Positions 16,511 through 26,900 of a DNA stretch of 64,000 bases are shown in pieces; position 1 is the stretch's first letter, and the number at the start of each line of letters is the position of its first letter. A program made the translations under genes and the position numbers. This stretch comes from Flavobacterium pectinovorum (lineage in GTDB: Bacteria; Bacteroidota; Bacteroidia; Flavobacteriales; Flavobacteriaceae), in NCBI RefSeq assembly GCF_900142715.1, contig NZ_FRBX01000004.1, positions 310,001 to 374,000 of the forward strand, read 5' to 3'. The notes below the pieces were generated by a model that ran no database searches, was not told the origin of the DNA, and saw only the letters and a program-made list of their open reading frames with translations.

Positions 16511-18289
16511 ATGTCATTATCACAAATTCTTACACCTTCTATACAAAAATCAATACAAGCACTATTTGATGTTACTGTTGATAAAATCGAATTTCAAACT
16601 ACCAGAAAAGAGTTTGAAGGCGATATTACAATGGTAATTTTTCCTTTGTTAAAAATGACTAAAAGCAATCCTGCTGAATTAGGAAATAAAATTGGGAATT
16701 ATCTGGTTGAAAATGTAACCGAAGTGGCGCGCTTTAATGTTGTGTCTGGCTTTTTGAATATTGTAATTTCTGATAGTTATTATTTGAATTTCTTTAATGA
16801 AATCAAAGACAATTTAAAATTTGGATATGTAGCGCCGAATCCGAATGAAAAAGCAATTATGGTGGAATACTCTTCGCCAAATACTAATAAGCCTTTGCAT
16901 TTAGGTCACGTTCGTAATAATTTATTAGGATATTCTGTTGCTGAAATTATTAAAGCGTCGGGTAAAAAAGTCTATAAAACCCAAATTATCAATGATCGTG
17001 GAATTCATATTTGTAAATCAATGCTTGCCTGGGAAAAATTCGGAAACGGAGAAACTCCAGAAAGTTCAAATTTAAAAGGTGATAAATTAGTTGGTAAGTA
17101 TTATGTTGAATTTGATAAAGCTTATAAAGCCGAAATCAATCAATTAGTACAAGCAGGTAAAACCGAAGAAGAAGCAAAAAAACAAGCGCCAATTATTGTT
17201 GAAGCACAAGATATGCTGAAAAAATGGGAAGCTGGTGATGAAAAAGTAATAGATCTTTGGAAAATGATGAACCAATGGGTTTATGATGGTTTTGCTACCA
17301 CTTATACCAATCTTGGAGTTAATTTTGATAAATATTACTACGAAAGCAATACTTATTTATTAGGAAAAGATGTTGTTCAGGTTGGGCTTGATAAAGGTGT
17401 TTTCGAAAAAGATCCGGATGGTTCAGTTTGGATTGATTTAACCGATGAAGGTTTAGACCGTAAAATTGTATTGCGTTCAGACGGAACTGCAGTTTACATG
17501 ACTCAGGATATTGGAACAGCAATTCAGCGTGTAAAAGATATGCCGGATGTTGGTGGTATGGTTTATACGGTTGGAAACGAACAGGATTACCACTTTAAAG
17601 TTTTGTTTTTAATCCTGAAAAAACTTGGTTTTGACTGGGCTTCAAGTTTATATCATTTATCATACGGAATGGTGGATTTACCATCAGGAAAAATGAAAAG
17701 CCGTGAAGGAACTGTTGTAGATGCCGATGATTTGATGCAGGATATGACAGATACAGCCAAACAAATTTCTGAAGGGTTAGGAAAACTGGATAGTTATTCT
17801 GCAGAAGAAAAAGCAAAACTATATAAAACGATTGGTCTTGGTGCTTTGAAATATTATATTTTAAAAGTAGATCCAAAAAAACGTATTTTATTTAATCCTG
17901 AAGAATCTGTTGATTTTGCCGGAAATACAGGCCCGTTTATACAATATACATACGCGAGAATCCAATCCATTATTCGTAAAGCTGATTTTGATTTTTCAGC
18001 TAAAACAGCAATAGAAGAGCTTCATGAAAAAGAAAAAGAATTGGTAAAACAAATTGAACTTTTCCCGGAAGTAATTCAAAATGCGGCGCAAAATCATAGT
18101 CCGGCCTTAATTGCAAATTACACGTATGATTTGGTAAAGGAATATAACTCATTCTATCAGTCAGTTCATATTTTAGGTGAAACAGATTTAACAAAAAAAA
18201 TATTCAGAGTACAGCTTTCTCAAAAAGTGGCTGAGGTAATTAAAGCAGCATTTACTTTGCTAGGAATCGAAGTTCCGGAAAGAATGTAG
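16511..18289 (+). CDS. argS: arginine--tRNA ligase
   Basis: ArgS charges tRNA-Arg using ATP. The 592-aa protein is full length. It has the N-terminal tRNA D-loop domain, the class I signature in SSPNTNKPLHLGHVRNN (HLGH form of HIGH), the KMSKS-equivalent SGKMKSREGTVV, and a C-terminal helical anticodon-binding domain (DLVKEYNSFYQSVHILGE) ending in LLGIEVPERM. It is a single gene with its own -7 box and a strong terminator. Confidence 0.98.
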   Translation: MSLSQILTPSIQKSIQALFDVTVDKIEFQTTRKEFEGDITMVIFPLLKMTKSNPAELGNKIGNYLVENVTEVARFNVVSGFLNIVISDSYYLNFFNEIKDNLKFGYVAPNPNEKAIMVEYSSPNTNKPLHLGHVRNNLLGYSVAEIIKASGKKVYKTQIINDRGIHICKSMLAWEKFGNGETPESSNLKGDKLVGKYYVEFDKAYKAEINQLVQAGKTEEEAKKQAPIIVEAQDMLKKWEAGDEKVIDLWKMMNQWVYDGFATTYTNLGVNFDKYYYESNTYLLGKDVVQVGLDKGVFEKDPDGSVWIDLTDEGLDRKIVLRSDGTAVYMTQDIGTAIQRVKDMPDVGGMVYTVGNEQDYHFKVLFLILKKLGFDWASSLYHLSYGMVDLPSGKMKSREGTVVDADDLMQDMTDTAKQISEGLGKLDSYSAEEKAKLYKTIGLGALKYYILKVDPKKRILFNPEESVDFAGNTGPFIQYTYARIQSIIRKADFDFSAKTAIEELHEKEKELVKQIELFPEVIQNAAQNHSPALIANYTYDLVKEYNSFYQSVHILGETDLTKKIFRVQLSQKVAEVIKAAFTLLGIEVPERM

Positions 18290-18309
18290 AAATAAAATAA
18301 TTTTATTTG

Positions 18310-18339
18310 AAGCCGATAGTTGAAAAACTATCGGCTTTT
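18310..18339 (+). terminator. argS terminator (GCCGATAGTT type)
   Basis: AAGCCGATAGTT (18310-18321) and AACTATCGGCTT (18326-18337) form a perfect 12-bp stem with a GAAA loop and a T tail. The same 12-bp stem recurs at 23391 and 29795. Confidence 0.93.
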
Positions 18340-18391
18340 TTATGTTTAATAATTTAAAGTGTTATTTGTAAAATACTGTTAATTAGTAGAT

Positions 18392-18554
18392 TAATTTTGT
18401 AAATCTATTTTTTTTGTAGTAATTTTATTATATGACTAAATAGTTCTATGATAGGGAACTTATTTTTTATTTTTATCTATTTTGAATTAGTAAGCTTTTA
18501 GTAAAAATAAAAGGTGAAACCGTCTGAAATAGGGATTTTAGACGGTTTTTTTTA
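18392..18554 (+). ncRNA. candidate leader/sRNA upstream of susC-1
   Basis: TTTG at 18365-18368 and TAATTTTG at 18392-18399 (23-base spacing) could drive a transcript of about 150 nt. It would end at the intrinsic terminator at 18518-18554. The 3' part (18461-18554) is clearly related to 23531-23624 upstream of the second susC gene. Shared blocks include CTATTTTGAATTAGTA and the terminator stem, with one compensatory pair change. It lies between argS and susC and encodes no protein. It could be a transcription attenuator for the uptake operon or an independent small RNA. The sequence relationship is observed and the function is inferred. Confidence 0.55.
18518..18554 (+). terminator. terminator closing the susC-1 leader
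   Basis: AACCGTCT (18518-18525) pairs with AGACGGTT (18540-18547). The stem continues through GAAAT/ATTTT to an AGGG tetraloop, giving 13 bp. A run of eight T (18546-18553) follows. It lies 172 bases upstream of the susC start. Confidence 0.88.
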
Positions 18555-18725
18555 TTTTTTTGAAACATCGAATATTCATAAATTCTTCCCGTAAATTCTG
18601 TTAACACAAATTGATTATCCTAATTAAATAAGTAAATTCATCGTTTTAATTTGTTAAACGCTGCTAAAATATTGTTAAAATTGTTATTTTTTAATAATTT
18701 GCATGAATAACCTTAAACAATATTA

Positions 18726-21700
18726 ATGATGAAACAACAATTAAAAGGATTTATAGTATTTCTTTTAATGCTATCTCAATTAGCATTTTCACAAGAAAGA
18801 ACTGTTTCGGGAACCGTTTCTGATAATGCAGGTATGCCAATTCCGGGTGTTACCGTATCAGTTAAGGGAACAAATAATGCAACACAAACTGATTTTGATG
18901 GTAAGTACTCTATAAAGGCTTCACCAGATCAAATTTTGTTATTTACCTACATCGGTATGAAAGCAAATGAAGAACCTGCATCATCTACTACAGTGAATGC
19001 AAAACTACTTGGAGACGCTATGGAACTCGAAGGCGTGGTTGTAGTAGCTTTCGGAACTCAAAAAAAATCTGAGATTACCGGTGCGGTTACTAAAATTGAT
19101 GCCGCAGCTTTAGAAAATACTCAGGCCTCAAATGCAATTCAATCTTTAACCGGTAAAGTTTCGGGGGTGCAAATTAGTGCAAACTCAGGACAACCCGGAG
19201 ATCCGCCTCAGGTACGTTTTAGAGGTATCGGATCAATTTCTTCCTCAAATACGCCATTGTACGTTGTAGATGGTTTTCCGTACAACGGAGATATAAATGC
19301 CATAGCCACTCAGGATATCGAATCTATCAGTTTCCTGAAAGATGCCTCATCAAACGCATTATATGGTAGCAGAGGAGCAAACGGAGTTATTATTGTTACA
19401 ACAAAAAAAGGAAAAAAAGGGAAATTAAAAGTTACTTACGAAACTAAAATAGGAGTTAACTCAAGAGCTGTTCCTGAATACAATATGATTACAGATCCAG
19501 GAGATTATTATAAAACAGTCTATAACCGTATTAGAAATGGTTTGATTTACGACGGTGAAACAGCTGCCGATGCATCAACAATCGCAGCACAAACCTTAAT
19601 TACTGGGGATACTTATTCTTTAGGATATAACAATTACAATGTGCCTAATGATCAGGTAATAGATCCTGCCACAGGACAACTTAATCCTAATGCCAGATTA
19701 TTATATCACGATGACTGGGCCAAAGAATTGTTTAGAGACGCTACAAGAACAGAACATTTTTTAAGTTTATCATCCAGCACAGATAATCTTAGTTCCTATT
19801 TATCTGTGGGCTATCTTAAAGATGAAGGATATACAATTAATTCAAATTTTAAACGTGCAACAGTTAGAGCAAATGTCGATTACAATGTTACCAGCAAAAT
19901 AAAAGTGGGAACAAATTTAAACTTTGCCAATACAGATCAAAACGCACCAATATCTCAGGTTGGATCTGCTACTTATAGCAATTTATTTAGCTGGGCGAGA
20001 AATATTGCGCCAATTTATCCTGTTTGGGAAAGAGACGCCAGCGGAAATTTTGTAAATGACCAGGATGGAAATAGGGCTTATGATTTTAATGATTCAGGAG
20101 ATCGTCCATATGGAGCAAATCTTAATCCTTATGCCACAACATTATTAAATACAAATTTAAACGAAGAGAATAAATTTGGAGCGAGAGGATATGTTTCGAT
20201 TGATTTTTTCAAGGATTTTAATTTTAGATATAATCTTGGATATGATTTATTGTCCGGGTATTATTTAAATATCACTACCGGAGAAGGAGGAGACGATGAA
20301 GGTGTAAATGGTCGAAATTCTACCGCAACATCAAACGATTACACCATTACAAACCAGCAGCTTTTATCCTGGAAAAAAACATTCGGAAGTCATTCACTGG
20401 ATATCCTTGTCGGACATGAATCATCTGATTACAAATCAAAAATGTTAGCGGGCCAAAAATCTGGTGCGGTTATTCCAAATTTGCCTATTTTAAGCAACGG
20501 AACAAAATATGTATACGTAGATGGATATAACGATTTGTATAATGTTGAAGGTTATTTTTCAAGGTTAAACTATAATTACAAAGAAAAATATTTTATCAAT
20601 GCCAGTTTCAGACGAGACGGATCGTCTGTATTTGCACCTGAAAACCGATGGGGTAATTTCTATGGTTTTGGGGCAGCCTGGTCGATAATGAAGGAATCTT
20701 TCTTCCCTAAGTCAAAAGTGATTACAAACTTAAGAATAAAAGGTAGTTATGGTGAACAAGGAAATGATAATATATTTTATCCGGGAACATCACAAATAAG
20801 CCATCGTTCTTATTTTGGAAGTGCACGAAATTACTATGCTTACCAAACCCAGTATGAAATTGTACCAGACGCTGATGGAAATGCAAGTGTTCTAACAGTA
20901 TATCAGGGAAATAGGGATATTAAATGGGAGAAATCTGCCAATATGAATGTTGGTTTTGAAATTGAATTATTCAACAGAGTGAATATAGAAGCTGAATATT
21001 TTGAAAGAAAGGTGAGTGATTTAATTTATAATAAACCAAATTCGCCTTCAACAGGGGTTTCATTTGTTACTGAGAATGTCGGTGACATGAATAATAAAGG
21101 TGTAGAGGTTAATATAGGAATTGATGCCATTAAAACAGAAGATATTGACTTTAATATTTGGGTTAACGGGACTCATTATAAAAATGAAGTGACATCATTG
21201 CCAAGTCCATTTACAAACGGAATTTTTCGTTTTGAAGAAGGAGCTCCGGCTTACGCATTTTATTTGAGAGAATTTGCAGGCGTTGATAAAACAAATGGAG
21301 ATGCACTATGGTATATGGATGTAAAAGATGCTTCCGGAAACGTAACTGGTCGAACCACAACAAATGTTTACGGAAATTCAACGCAATATTTAAGCGATAA
21401 AGATGCAAACCCGGATGTATATGGTGGATTTGGAACAATCTTTAGATATAAAAACATAACATTCCAGGCTAGTTTTGCTTATCAATTTGGAGGGTATATG
21501 TTTGATGGTGTTTATCAAACTGCCATGTATTCAGGTTCAGACAATATTGGACAAAATTATCACAAAGATGTACAAAAAGCATGGTCTGTTGATAATCCAA
21601 ATTCTGATATTCCGAGAATTGATCATATTTCAACTTTACAAATGTCAGCTTCAGATTATTTCTTAATAAAATCAGATTATCTAAGCATACAGGATGTTTC

Positions 21701-21914
21701 CATATCATATGATTTTAAAAATAGCAGACTTGAAGATATCGGAATTCAATCTACTAAATTTAGTTTAATGGGTTCCAATTTAGCATTGTGGTCAGAAAGA
21801 AAAGGGATGGATCCAAGGTTAAATAATCTGGGGTCAAGAACCAATAATGGGCAATCCTTAAATGTATATGGAGTTATGAAAACTATTTCCTTTGGTTTAA
21901 CAGTAAATTTTTAA
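18726..21914 (+). CDS. SusC/RagA-type TonB-linked outer-membrane transporter 1
   Basis: This is a 1062-aa TonB-dependent importer. The signal peptide ends at QLAFSQ. A carboxypeptidase-like Ig domain (about 24-100) shows VSGTVSDNAGMPIPGVTV and TDFDGKYSI. Next come the TonB-contact and plug segment with AFGTQKKSEITGAV and ALYGSRGANGVIIVTTKKG (about 115-235), then the long barrel ending in F (SFGLTVNF). SusC proteins pair with SusD lipoproteins to import bulky nutrients. The susD gene starts 4 bases after this stop. No glycoside hydrolase or protease gene lies nearby, so the substrate is unknown. An ATG three bases downstream (18729) is an equally possible start. Confidence 0.96.
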   Translation: MMKQQLKGFIVFLLMLSQLAFSQERTVSGTVSDNAGMPIPGVTVSVKGTNNATQTDFDGKYSIKASPDQILLFTYIGMKANEEPASSTTVNAKLLGDAMELEGVVVVAFGTQKKSEITGAVTKIDAAALENTQASNAIQSLTGKVSGVQISANSGQPGDPPQVRFRGIGSISSSNTPLYVVDGFPYNGDINAIATQDIESISFLKDASSNALYGSRGANGVIIVTTKKGKKGKLKVTYETKIGVNSRAVPEYNMITDPGDYYKTVYNRIRNGLIYDGETAADASTIAAQTLITGDTYSLGYNNYNVPNDQVIDPATGQLNPNARLLYHDDWAKELFRDATRTEHFLSLSSSTDNLSSYLSVGYLKDEGYTINSNFKRATVRANVDYNVTSKIKVGTNLNFANTDQNAPISQVGSATYSNLFSWARNIAPIYPVWERDASGNFVNDQDGNRAYDFNDSGDRPYGANLNPYATTLLNTNLNEENKFGARGYVSIDFFKDFNFRYNLGYDLLSGYYLNITTGEGGDDEGVNGRNSTATSNDYTITNQQLLSWKKTFGSHSLDILVGHESSDYKSKMLAGQKSGAVIPNLPILSNGTKYVYVDGYNDLYNVEGYFSRLNYNYKEKYFINASFRRDGSSVFAPENRWGNFYGFGAAWSIMKESFFPKSKVITNLRIKGSYGEQGNDNIFYPGTSQISHRSYFGSARNYYAYQTQYEIVPDADGNASVLTVYQGNRDIKWEKSANMNVGFEIELFNRVNIEAEYFERKVSDLIYNKPNSPSTGVSFVTENVGDMNNKGVEVNIGIDAIKTEDIDFNIWVNGTHYKNEVTSLPSPFTNGIFRFEEGAPAYAFYLREFAGVDKTNGDALWYMDVKDASGNVTGRTTTNVYGNSTQYLSDKDANPDVYGGFGTIFRYKNITFQASFAYQFGGYMFDGVYQTAMYSGSDNIGQNYHKDVQKAWSVDNPNSDIPRIDHISTLQMSASDYFLIKSDYLSIQDVSISYDFKNSRLEDIGIQSTKFSLMGSNLALWSERKGMDPRLNNLGSRTNNGQSLNVYGVMKTISFGLTVNF

Positions 21915-21918
21915 GAAC

Positions 21919-23367
21919 ATGAGAAAATTAATTATACTTACATTGTCATTGTTCATATTCACAGGTTGTTCTGACGATTTTTTAGATACAGTGCCTGAGT
22001 CAACTATCAATGATGAACAACTTGCCACATCTGCTGCTGCAAATGCAGCGATTATAAACGGAGTTTATTCTGCACTTAGATCTTATGGATTATCGGTGTC
22101 TGGAAACCATGAAGATTATGGACACAAATCAATACTTGCAGCAACAGACATGATGTCAAATGATATGCTAATGACCAAATCAAGCTGGTATGGTTCTTTT
22201 TATAATTATTTGGGAAGACAACAAACAAACAGCAGATCGAGATTAGCGTGGAGTATCTACTATCCACAAATTAAAACAGTAAACGTGGTATTGACTGCGG
22301 TTCCGGCCGATGCTGCGACCGACGATGAGCTGAAGAAAATTAGAGGAGAGGCTTTGGCATTAAGAGGTTATTTTTATTTTATGTTAGCCCGCATGTATGG
22401 ACCAACATATATTGGAAATGAAGATGAACTTTCTGTGCCGCTTTATACTCAGGTGACTCTAGAAGGTGCACCAAGATCAACTGTGGCAGAAGTGTATGCT
22501 GTCATTGAAAAAGATTTATTAGAATCTATTCAATTATTAGAAGGAATTCCCAGTGGAGGTGTTGCTGCTGTAAATCAAAGTGTTGCACAAGCATTTTTGG
22601 CTGATGTTTACCTGGAAATGGGGAAATATGCTGAAGCTGCACCACTTGCTAACGCCGCCAGACAAAATTATCCATTGTTGTCAAAAAGTGTATGGTTAAA
22701 TGGTTTTTACGATCTTACACTTAACGGAGATACCATGTGGGGTGCAACGATAACTTCTGCACAAAGTAGTTTTGTGGCCAGTTTCTTTTCTCATTTTGAC
22801 AATACAAACGCTGATGGATATGCGGGAGGATTAGAAATTTATAAAAACATTGACAAAAATCTGTATAATAGCATATCAGATACTGATTATAGAAAAACTG
22901 CTTTTGTTGCACCGGGCGGAAGTACAATATATCCTTCATTACCGGAATATGCCAATATAAAATTTAGAGATCCAACGGTTGATGCCGGCGATTATATTTA
23001 TTTAAGATCTGCTGCAATGTATTATATAGAAGCTGAAGCTCTTGCAAAATCAGGAAATGAGCCTGGTGCAAGACAAGTTTTATATGATATTACTATAACA
23101 AGAGATCCATCATATGTCCTGTCTACCAATAGTGGAACAGCTTTAATAGATGAAATCATACTTCAAAAAAGGATTGAACTATGGGGTGAAGGATATGCCT
23201 GGTTTGATATGAAACGATTAAAGGTGCCGCTGACAAGAGATTATCCAGGCTCAAATCATGCAACCTTTGGAAAATTTAATATTCCTGTTGGAGATAACAG
23301 GTTCATATTCCAGGTTCCACAAGCAGAAATAGATGCCAACCCATTAATTGATCAAAGTCCATTATAA
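21919..23367 (+). CDS. SusD/RagB family nutrient-binding lipoprotein 1
   Basis: This is the surface lipoprotein partner of the SusC protein encoded 4 bases upstream. The 482-aa protein has signal peptide MRKLIILTLSLFIFTGC with Cys17 followed by SDD, which fits the flavobacterial surface-export signal. The typical SusD helices are present: LRGYFYFMLARMYGP, the TPR-like repeats, and near the C-terminus IELWGEGYAWFDMKRLKVPL and FQVPQAEIDANPLI. SusD forms the lid that captures ligand. The ligand cannot be deduced. A GCCGATAGTT-type terminator ends the operon. Confidence 0.95.
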   Translation: MRKLIILTLSLFIFTGCSDDFLDTVPESTINDEQLATSAAANAAIINGVYSALRSYGLSVSGNHEDYGHKSILAATDMMSNDMLMTKSSWYGSFYNYLGRQQTNSRSRLAWSIYYPQIKTVNVVLTAVPADAATDDELKKIRGEALALRGYFYFMLARMYGPTYIGNEDELSVPLYTQVTLEGAPRSTVAEVYAVIEKDLLESIQLLEGIPSGGVAAVNQSVAQAFLADVYLEMGKYAEAAPLANAARQNYPLLSKSVWLNGFYDLTLNGDTMWGATITSAQSSFVASFFSHFDNTNADGYAGGLEIYKNIDKNLYNSISDTDYRKTAFVAPGGSTIYPSLPEYANIKFRDPTVDAGDYIYLRSAAMYYIEAEALAKSGNEPGARQVLYDITITRDPSYVLSTNSGTALIDEIILQKRIELWGEGYAWFDMKRLKVPLTRDYPGSNHATFGKFNIPVGDNRFIFQVPQAEIDANPLIDQSPL

Positions 23368-23390
23368 AACACATTTATTTTTAAATAGAG

Positions 23391-23419
23391 AAGCCGATAG
23401 TTTTAAAACTATCGGCTTT
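23391..23419 (+). terminator. susD-1 terminator (GCCGATAGTT type)
   Basis: AAGCCGATAGTT (23391-23402) and AACTATCGGCTT (23407-23418) form the same 12-bp stem as at 18310, with a TTAA loop. The T tail is short. Confidence 0.88.
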
Positions 23420-23470
23420 ATTTGTTATTATTTAAACGTATTATCCCTACAAATACTTTCAGTCTAATAT

Positions 23471-23624
23471 TACTTTTGCATTTTATTATAGAAATAAATA
23501 CAGATTTCAGTCTGTTAAAAATACCCTCCTTATATTTATTTTTAACTATTTTGAATTAGTACCCTATTTAGTGAAGATTATAAAAGGACCACCGTTTGAA
23601 TTAATTTTTGAACGGTTTTTTTTA
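23471..23624 (+). ncRNA. candidate leader/sRNA upstream of susC-2
   Basis: TACTTTTG at 23471-23478 is a good -7 box, and a transcript from about 23484 would end at the terminator at 23591-23624, giving about 140 nt. The segment aligns with 18392-18554. Shared blocks are ATTTTATTATA near the 5' end, CTATTTTGAATTAGTA, an AAAAGG block, ACCGTnTGAA and ACGGTTTTTTTTAT. Where the first copy has C18524-G18541 in the terminator stem, this one has T23596-A23611, which keeps the pairing. No -33 box is evident. It is a leader attenuator or small RNA by inference. Confidence 0.55.
23591..23624 (+). terminator. terminator closing the susC-2 leader
   Basis: ACCGTT and AACGGT pair, and the stem extends through TGAA/TTTG to a loop of about 6 nt. 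Eight T (23616-23623) follow. The susC-2 start codon is 309 bases downstream. Confidence 0.83.
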
Positions 23625-23932
23625 TGTCTTTTTTTAAAGTTTTGTAAGATGGGATTCTAAAAATTATTAATTGTTTTTCGACATAAAAAATCTTAAAAAC
23701 TATCATTTTTAGTTTTAATAGAATTTGTTGATTAAAAAAATATTCGTACAAAGCAGAATCCTTATTTATGACATAACTGTTTTGTTGAAAATATGTTACC
23801 ATAAACTCCACTTAAAATTCAGAATTAAAAGTAATATTTTGGTTACTTTTTTAAATGTTAAATGATAATATTTTCTTGTTAAAATTGTATTAATTTGATA
23901 AGTTGCGCTCAATTAATCAAAATGATAAAATA

Positions 23933-26900
23933 ATGAAACAAAAAATGAAGGTATTTGGGATGCTTTTTTTTGCTTTTGCTATGCAGCTTACATTTGCACA
24001 AGAGAAAAAAATTACAGGAACCGTTTCAGACAATACAGGCATACCATTGCCGGGGGTAACTGTATTAATTAAAGGAACTCAAACCGGTGCGCAAACTGAT
24101 TTTGATGGAAAATATGCAATTAAAGCGGAATCAAATCAAATTTTAATATTTAGTTATATTGGAATGAAAACGCAGGAAATTGCGGCAAGTTCCTCGGTTA
24201 TTAATGTAAAATTAGCAGATGCTGCCGCACAAGAACTTGAAAGCGTTGTTGTAACTGCTTTTGGTATTAAGAGACAAAAAAAATCTTTGGGTTATGCTAC
24301 GACAACCTTAAAATCAGAACAGCTTACGGCTGTAGTTAATACAAATCCATTTGAAACACTTTCAGGAAAAATTGCCGGGGTTGATATTACTGCACCCTCG
24401 CAGCCTGGAGCTTCTACTAAAGTTGTTATTCGTGGTTTGAATACCATAACAGGAAATTCAGGTCCTCTATATATTGTTGACGGATCTCCAATTAATAATA
24501 CAGCAACAGGAACGAGTAATGACGGAGTTGCTTCTTCTAAAAGATCTTATGATTCAGGAAATGGTGTAAGTGATATTGATCCTAATAATATAGAAAGCAT
24601 GACAGTTCTTAAAGGAGCTGCAGCATCTGCCTTATATGGTTCAAGAGCAGGTGGCGGAGTTATTATCATTACAACTAAAAAAGGAAAATCTAATTCAGGA
24701 ATAAAAGTTGATATGCTTGCTTCAACAGAATTAAGCGAAGCAGCAAGAGTTTCTCACTTACAAAATCAATTTGGACAAGGCTGGAATGGCGTTGGATATT
24801 CAGGAACTAACACATACAGTAATGAAAATGGTTCTTGGGGACCTGCATTTAATGGAGAAGTGAGACCTTGGGGAACAGTATATAATAACAGTCAGCAAAT
24901 TAAACCTTATGTTGGATTAAAAAATAATATTAGAGATTTTTACGATACAGGTTTATTATCTACACAATCGATAAATCTTAGCGGTGGAGGAGATGCTTCA
25001 GATTTCTCTTTGGTGTTTTCAAATGTAAATAGTGATGGAATTATACCAACTGATGCTGATTTATACAGAAAACAATCGTTAGGTTTTAATGGTGGTTTGA
25101 AATCGAAAAAATTCACATTAAGAACCGCGTTGAATTATGTTTACAAAAATCAAAGTGCTGTAAACACAGGACAAGGTGATGATGCTGGCCAAGGATCTAC
25201 ATTACAACAGGATTTATTACAGATTCCGAGAGATATTAGTGTGGTAGATTTAAGAGATTACAAAGGAAATGTTTTTAATACTCCTGATTATTATTTCACT
25301 CCTTATTCTTCAAATCCTTATTTCTCAATTAATGAGAACAGTACAAAAATATATGGAAATAATATTTTTGGAAACGTAAATTTAAGTTATAAAATAACAG
25401 ATAAAATAACAGCTTCATGGCAAGTGGGCGGTAACTTAAGACAAGAAAGATTGAAAAGTTACGGAGCTATTGTAGATTATCTTCCAGGAACTCCACAGGC
25501 TATTGCAAAAACCAATAAAGTTGTAGGTGGAGTTACAGAAGGCAGATCTGAATATAGTGAGTTTGATACATTTTTCAATGTTAACTATAATACTAATTTA
25601 GGAGAGAATTGGAATTTTAATCTTTTAGGAGGTTTCAACTATAACAAAAGGGAATCTGATGAATTAACAAATTCAATAACAAATCTTGGAGTTGCTAATT
25701 ACTATGAGCTTTCAAACACTCCATTTAGAGCAAAAATTTTGCAAACTAACACTTTAAGAAAAACCGGGGCGGTTTATGCATCTGCAGAGTTTGCTTTCAA
25801 AAATAAATATTTTGCTACATTAACGGGCAGGGAAGACATTACATCTACTTTACCGATTGGCAACAATGCCTATTTTTACCCAGCTTTATCTTTAGGTGCT
25901 ATCGTAATTGATAATGGGGATACTTTTTTAAAATTAAGAGGTTCAGCTTCTAAAATTGCAAATGATACTAGTCCTTATTCAACTGAAAACTCATATGTTT
26001 CAGGGGTTGCTTCTGCTAATTTTGGACAAATTTTATCTCCGCTTGGAGGTATTAGTTACTATGAAGCCGCAGGAAAACTTGGTAATTCGGAATTAAAGCC
26101 AGAAACTACAATTGAATATGAAGTTGGAGCAGAAGGATCATTTTTCAAAAACAGAATCAATTATGATATTGCTTTATATCATAAAACAACTTCTGATTTG
26201 ATTGTGAACTTGCCTTTGGATCCCTCAACCGGATTTACAACTAAGGCGATTAATGCCGGAGATCTTGTAAATAAAGGTATTGAGCTTTCTATTACTGCAA
26301 GTCCAATCAAAAATACAAATTTCTCCTGGAGCGTGACTTACACTTTCACTAAAAACCTTAATGAAGTTACTAAATTAGCTGATGGTTTTGACCGAATTGA
26401 TTTAGCAACGGCCTATGGTATTACTTATTCGGCTGCTAAAGGAGAGCCAATAGGTACATTTTATTCTCAAGTTCCAAAAATTAATGCTGCAGGACAATAT
26501 GTAGTAAACGCAGATACAGGATTGTATGAAGTAAGTGGTGATCTTCAAAAAATTGGGAATTCGCAACGTGATTTTGTAATGGGACTTCAAAATACTTTCA
26601 AATACAAAAACTTTAATCTAGGGTTCTCATTAGACTGGAAACAAGGGGGTGAATTTTATTCATATACTAAAAGACTATCTCATTTCACAGGAAATGGTAT
26701 TGAAACTACTTATAATGACAGAAATCCATTTATTGTTCCTAATTCTGTTAATGAACACATTGATGTTGTAAAAGATGTTGTAACAAATGAAGAAAAAAAA
26801 GTTATCACTTATACAGAAAACACAACTCCTATAGCTTGGGATAAAGTATCTACCTTTTACAATACCTCAAATAATCCGGGCATCGAACCAACTCATGTAA

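Larger units (their letters stand above)
23368..23932. other. 565-base region between the two uptake operons
   Basis: It holds the susD-1 terminator (23391-23419), the candidate leader RNA (23471-23624) and, just before susC-2, the motif TTGTTAAAATTGT at 23876 followed by TAATTTG at 23891. The same motif pair occurs before susC-1 (18672 and 18695). The remainder (23625-23870) is AT-rich, and I see no gene in it. Confidence 0.6.

Noticed and set aside
23578-23811. 77-codon minus-strand frame between the two uptake operons
   Set aside because: It overlaps the leader terminator, has no promoter box, and its composition simply mirrors AT-rich DNA, so it is not a credible gene.
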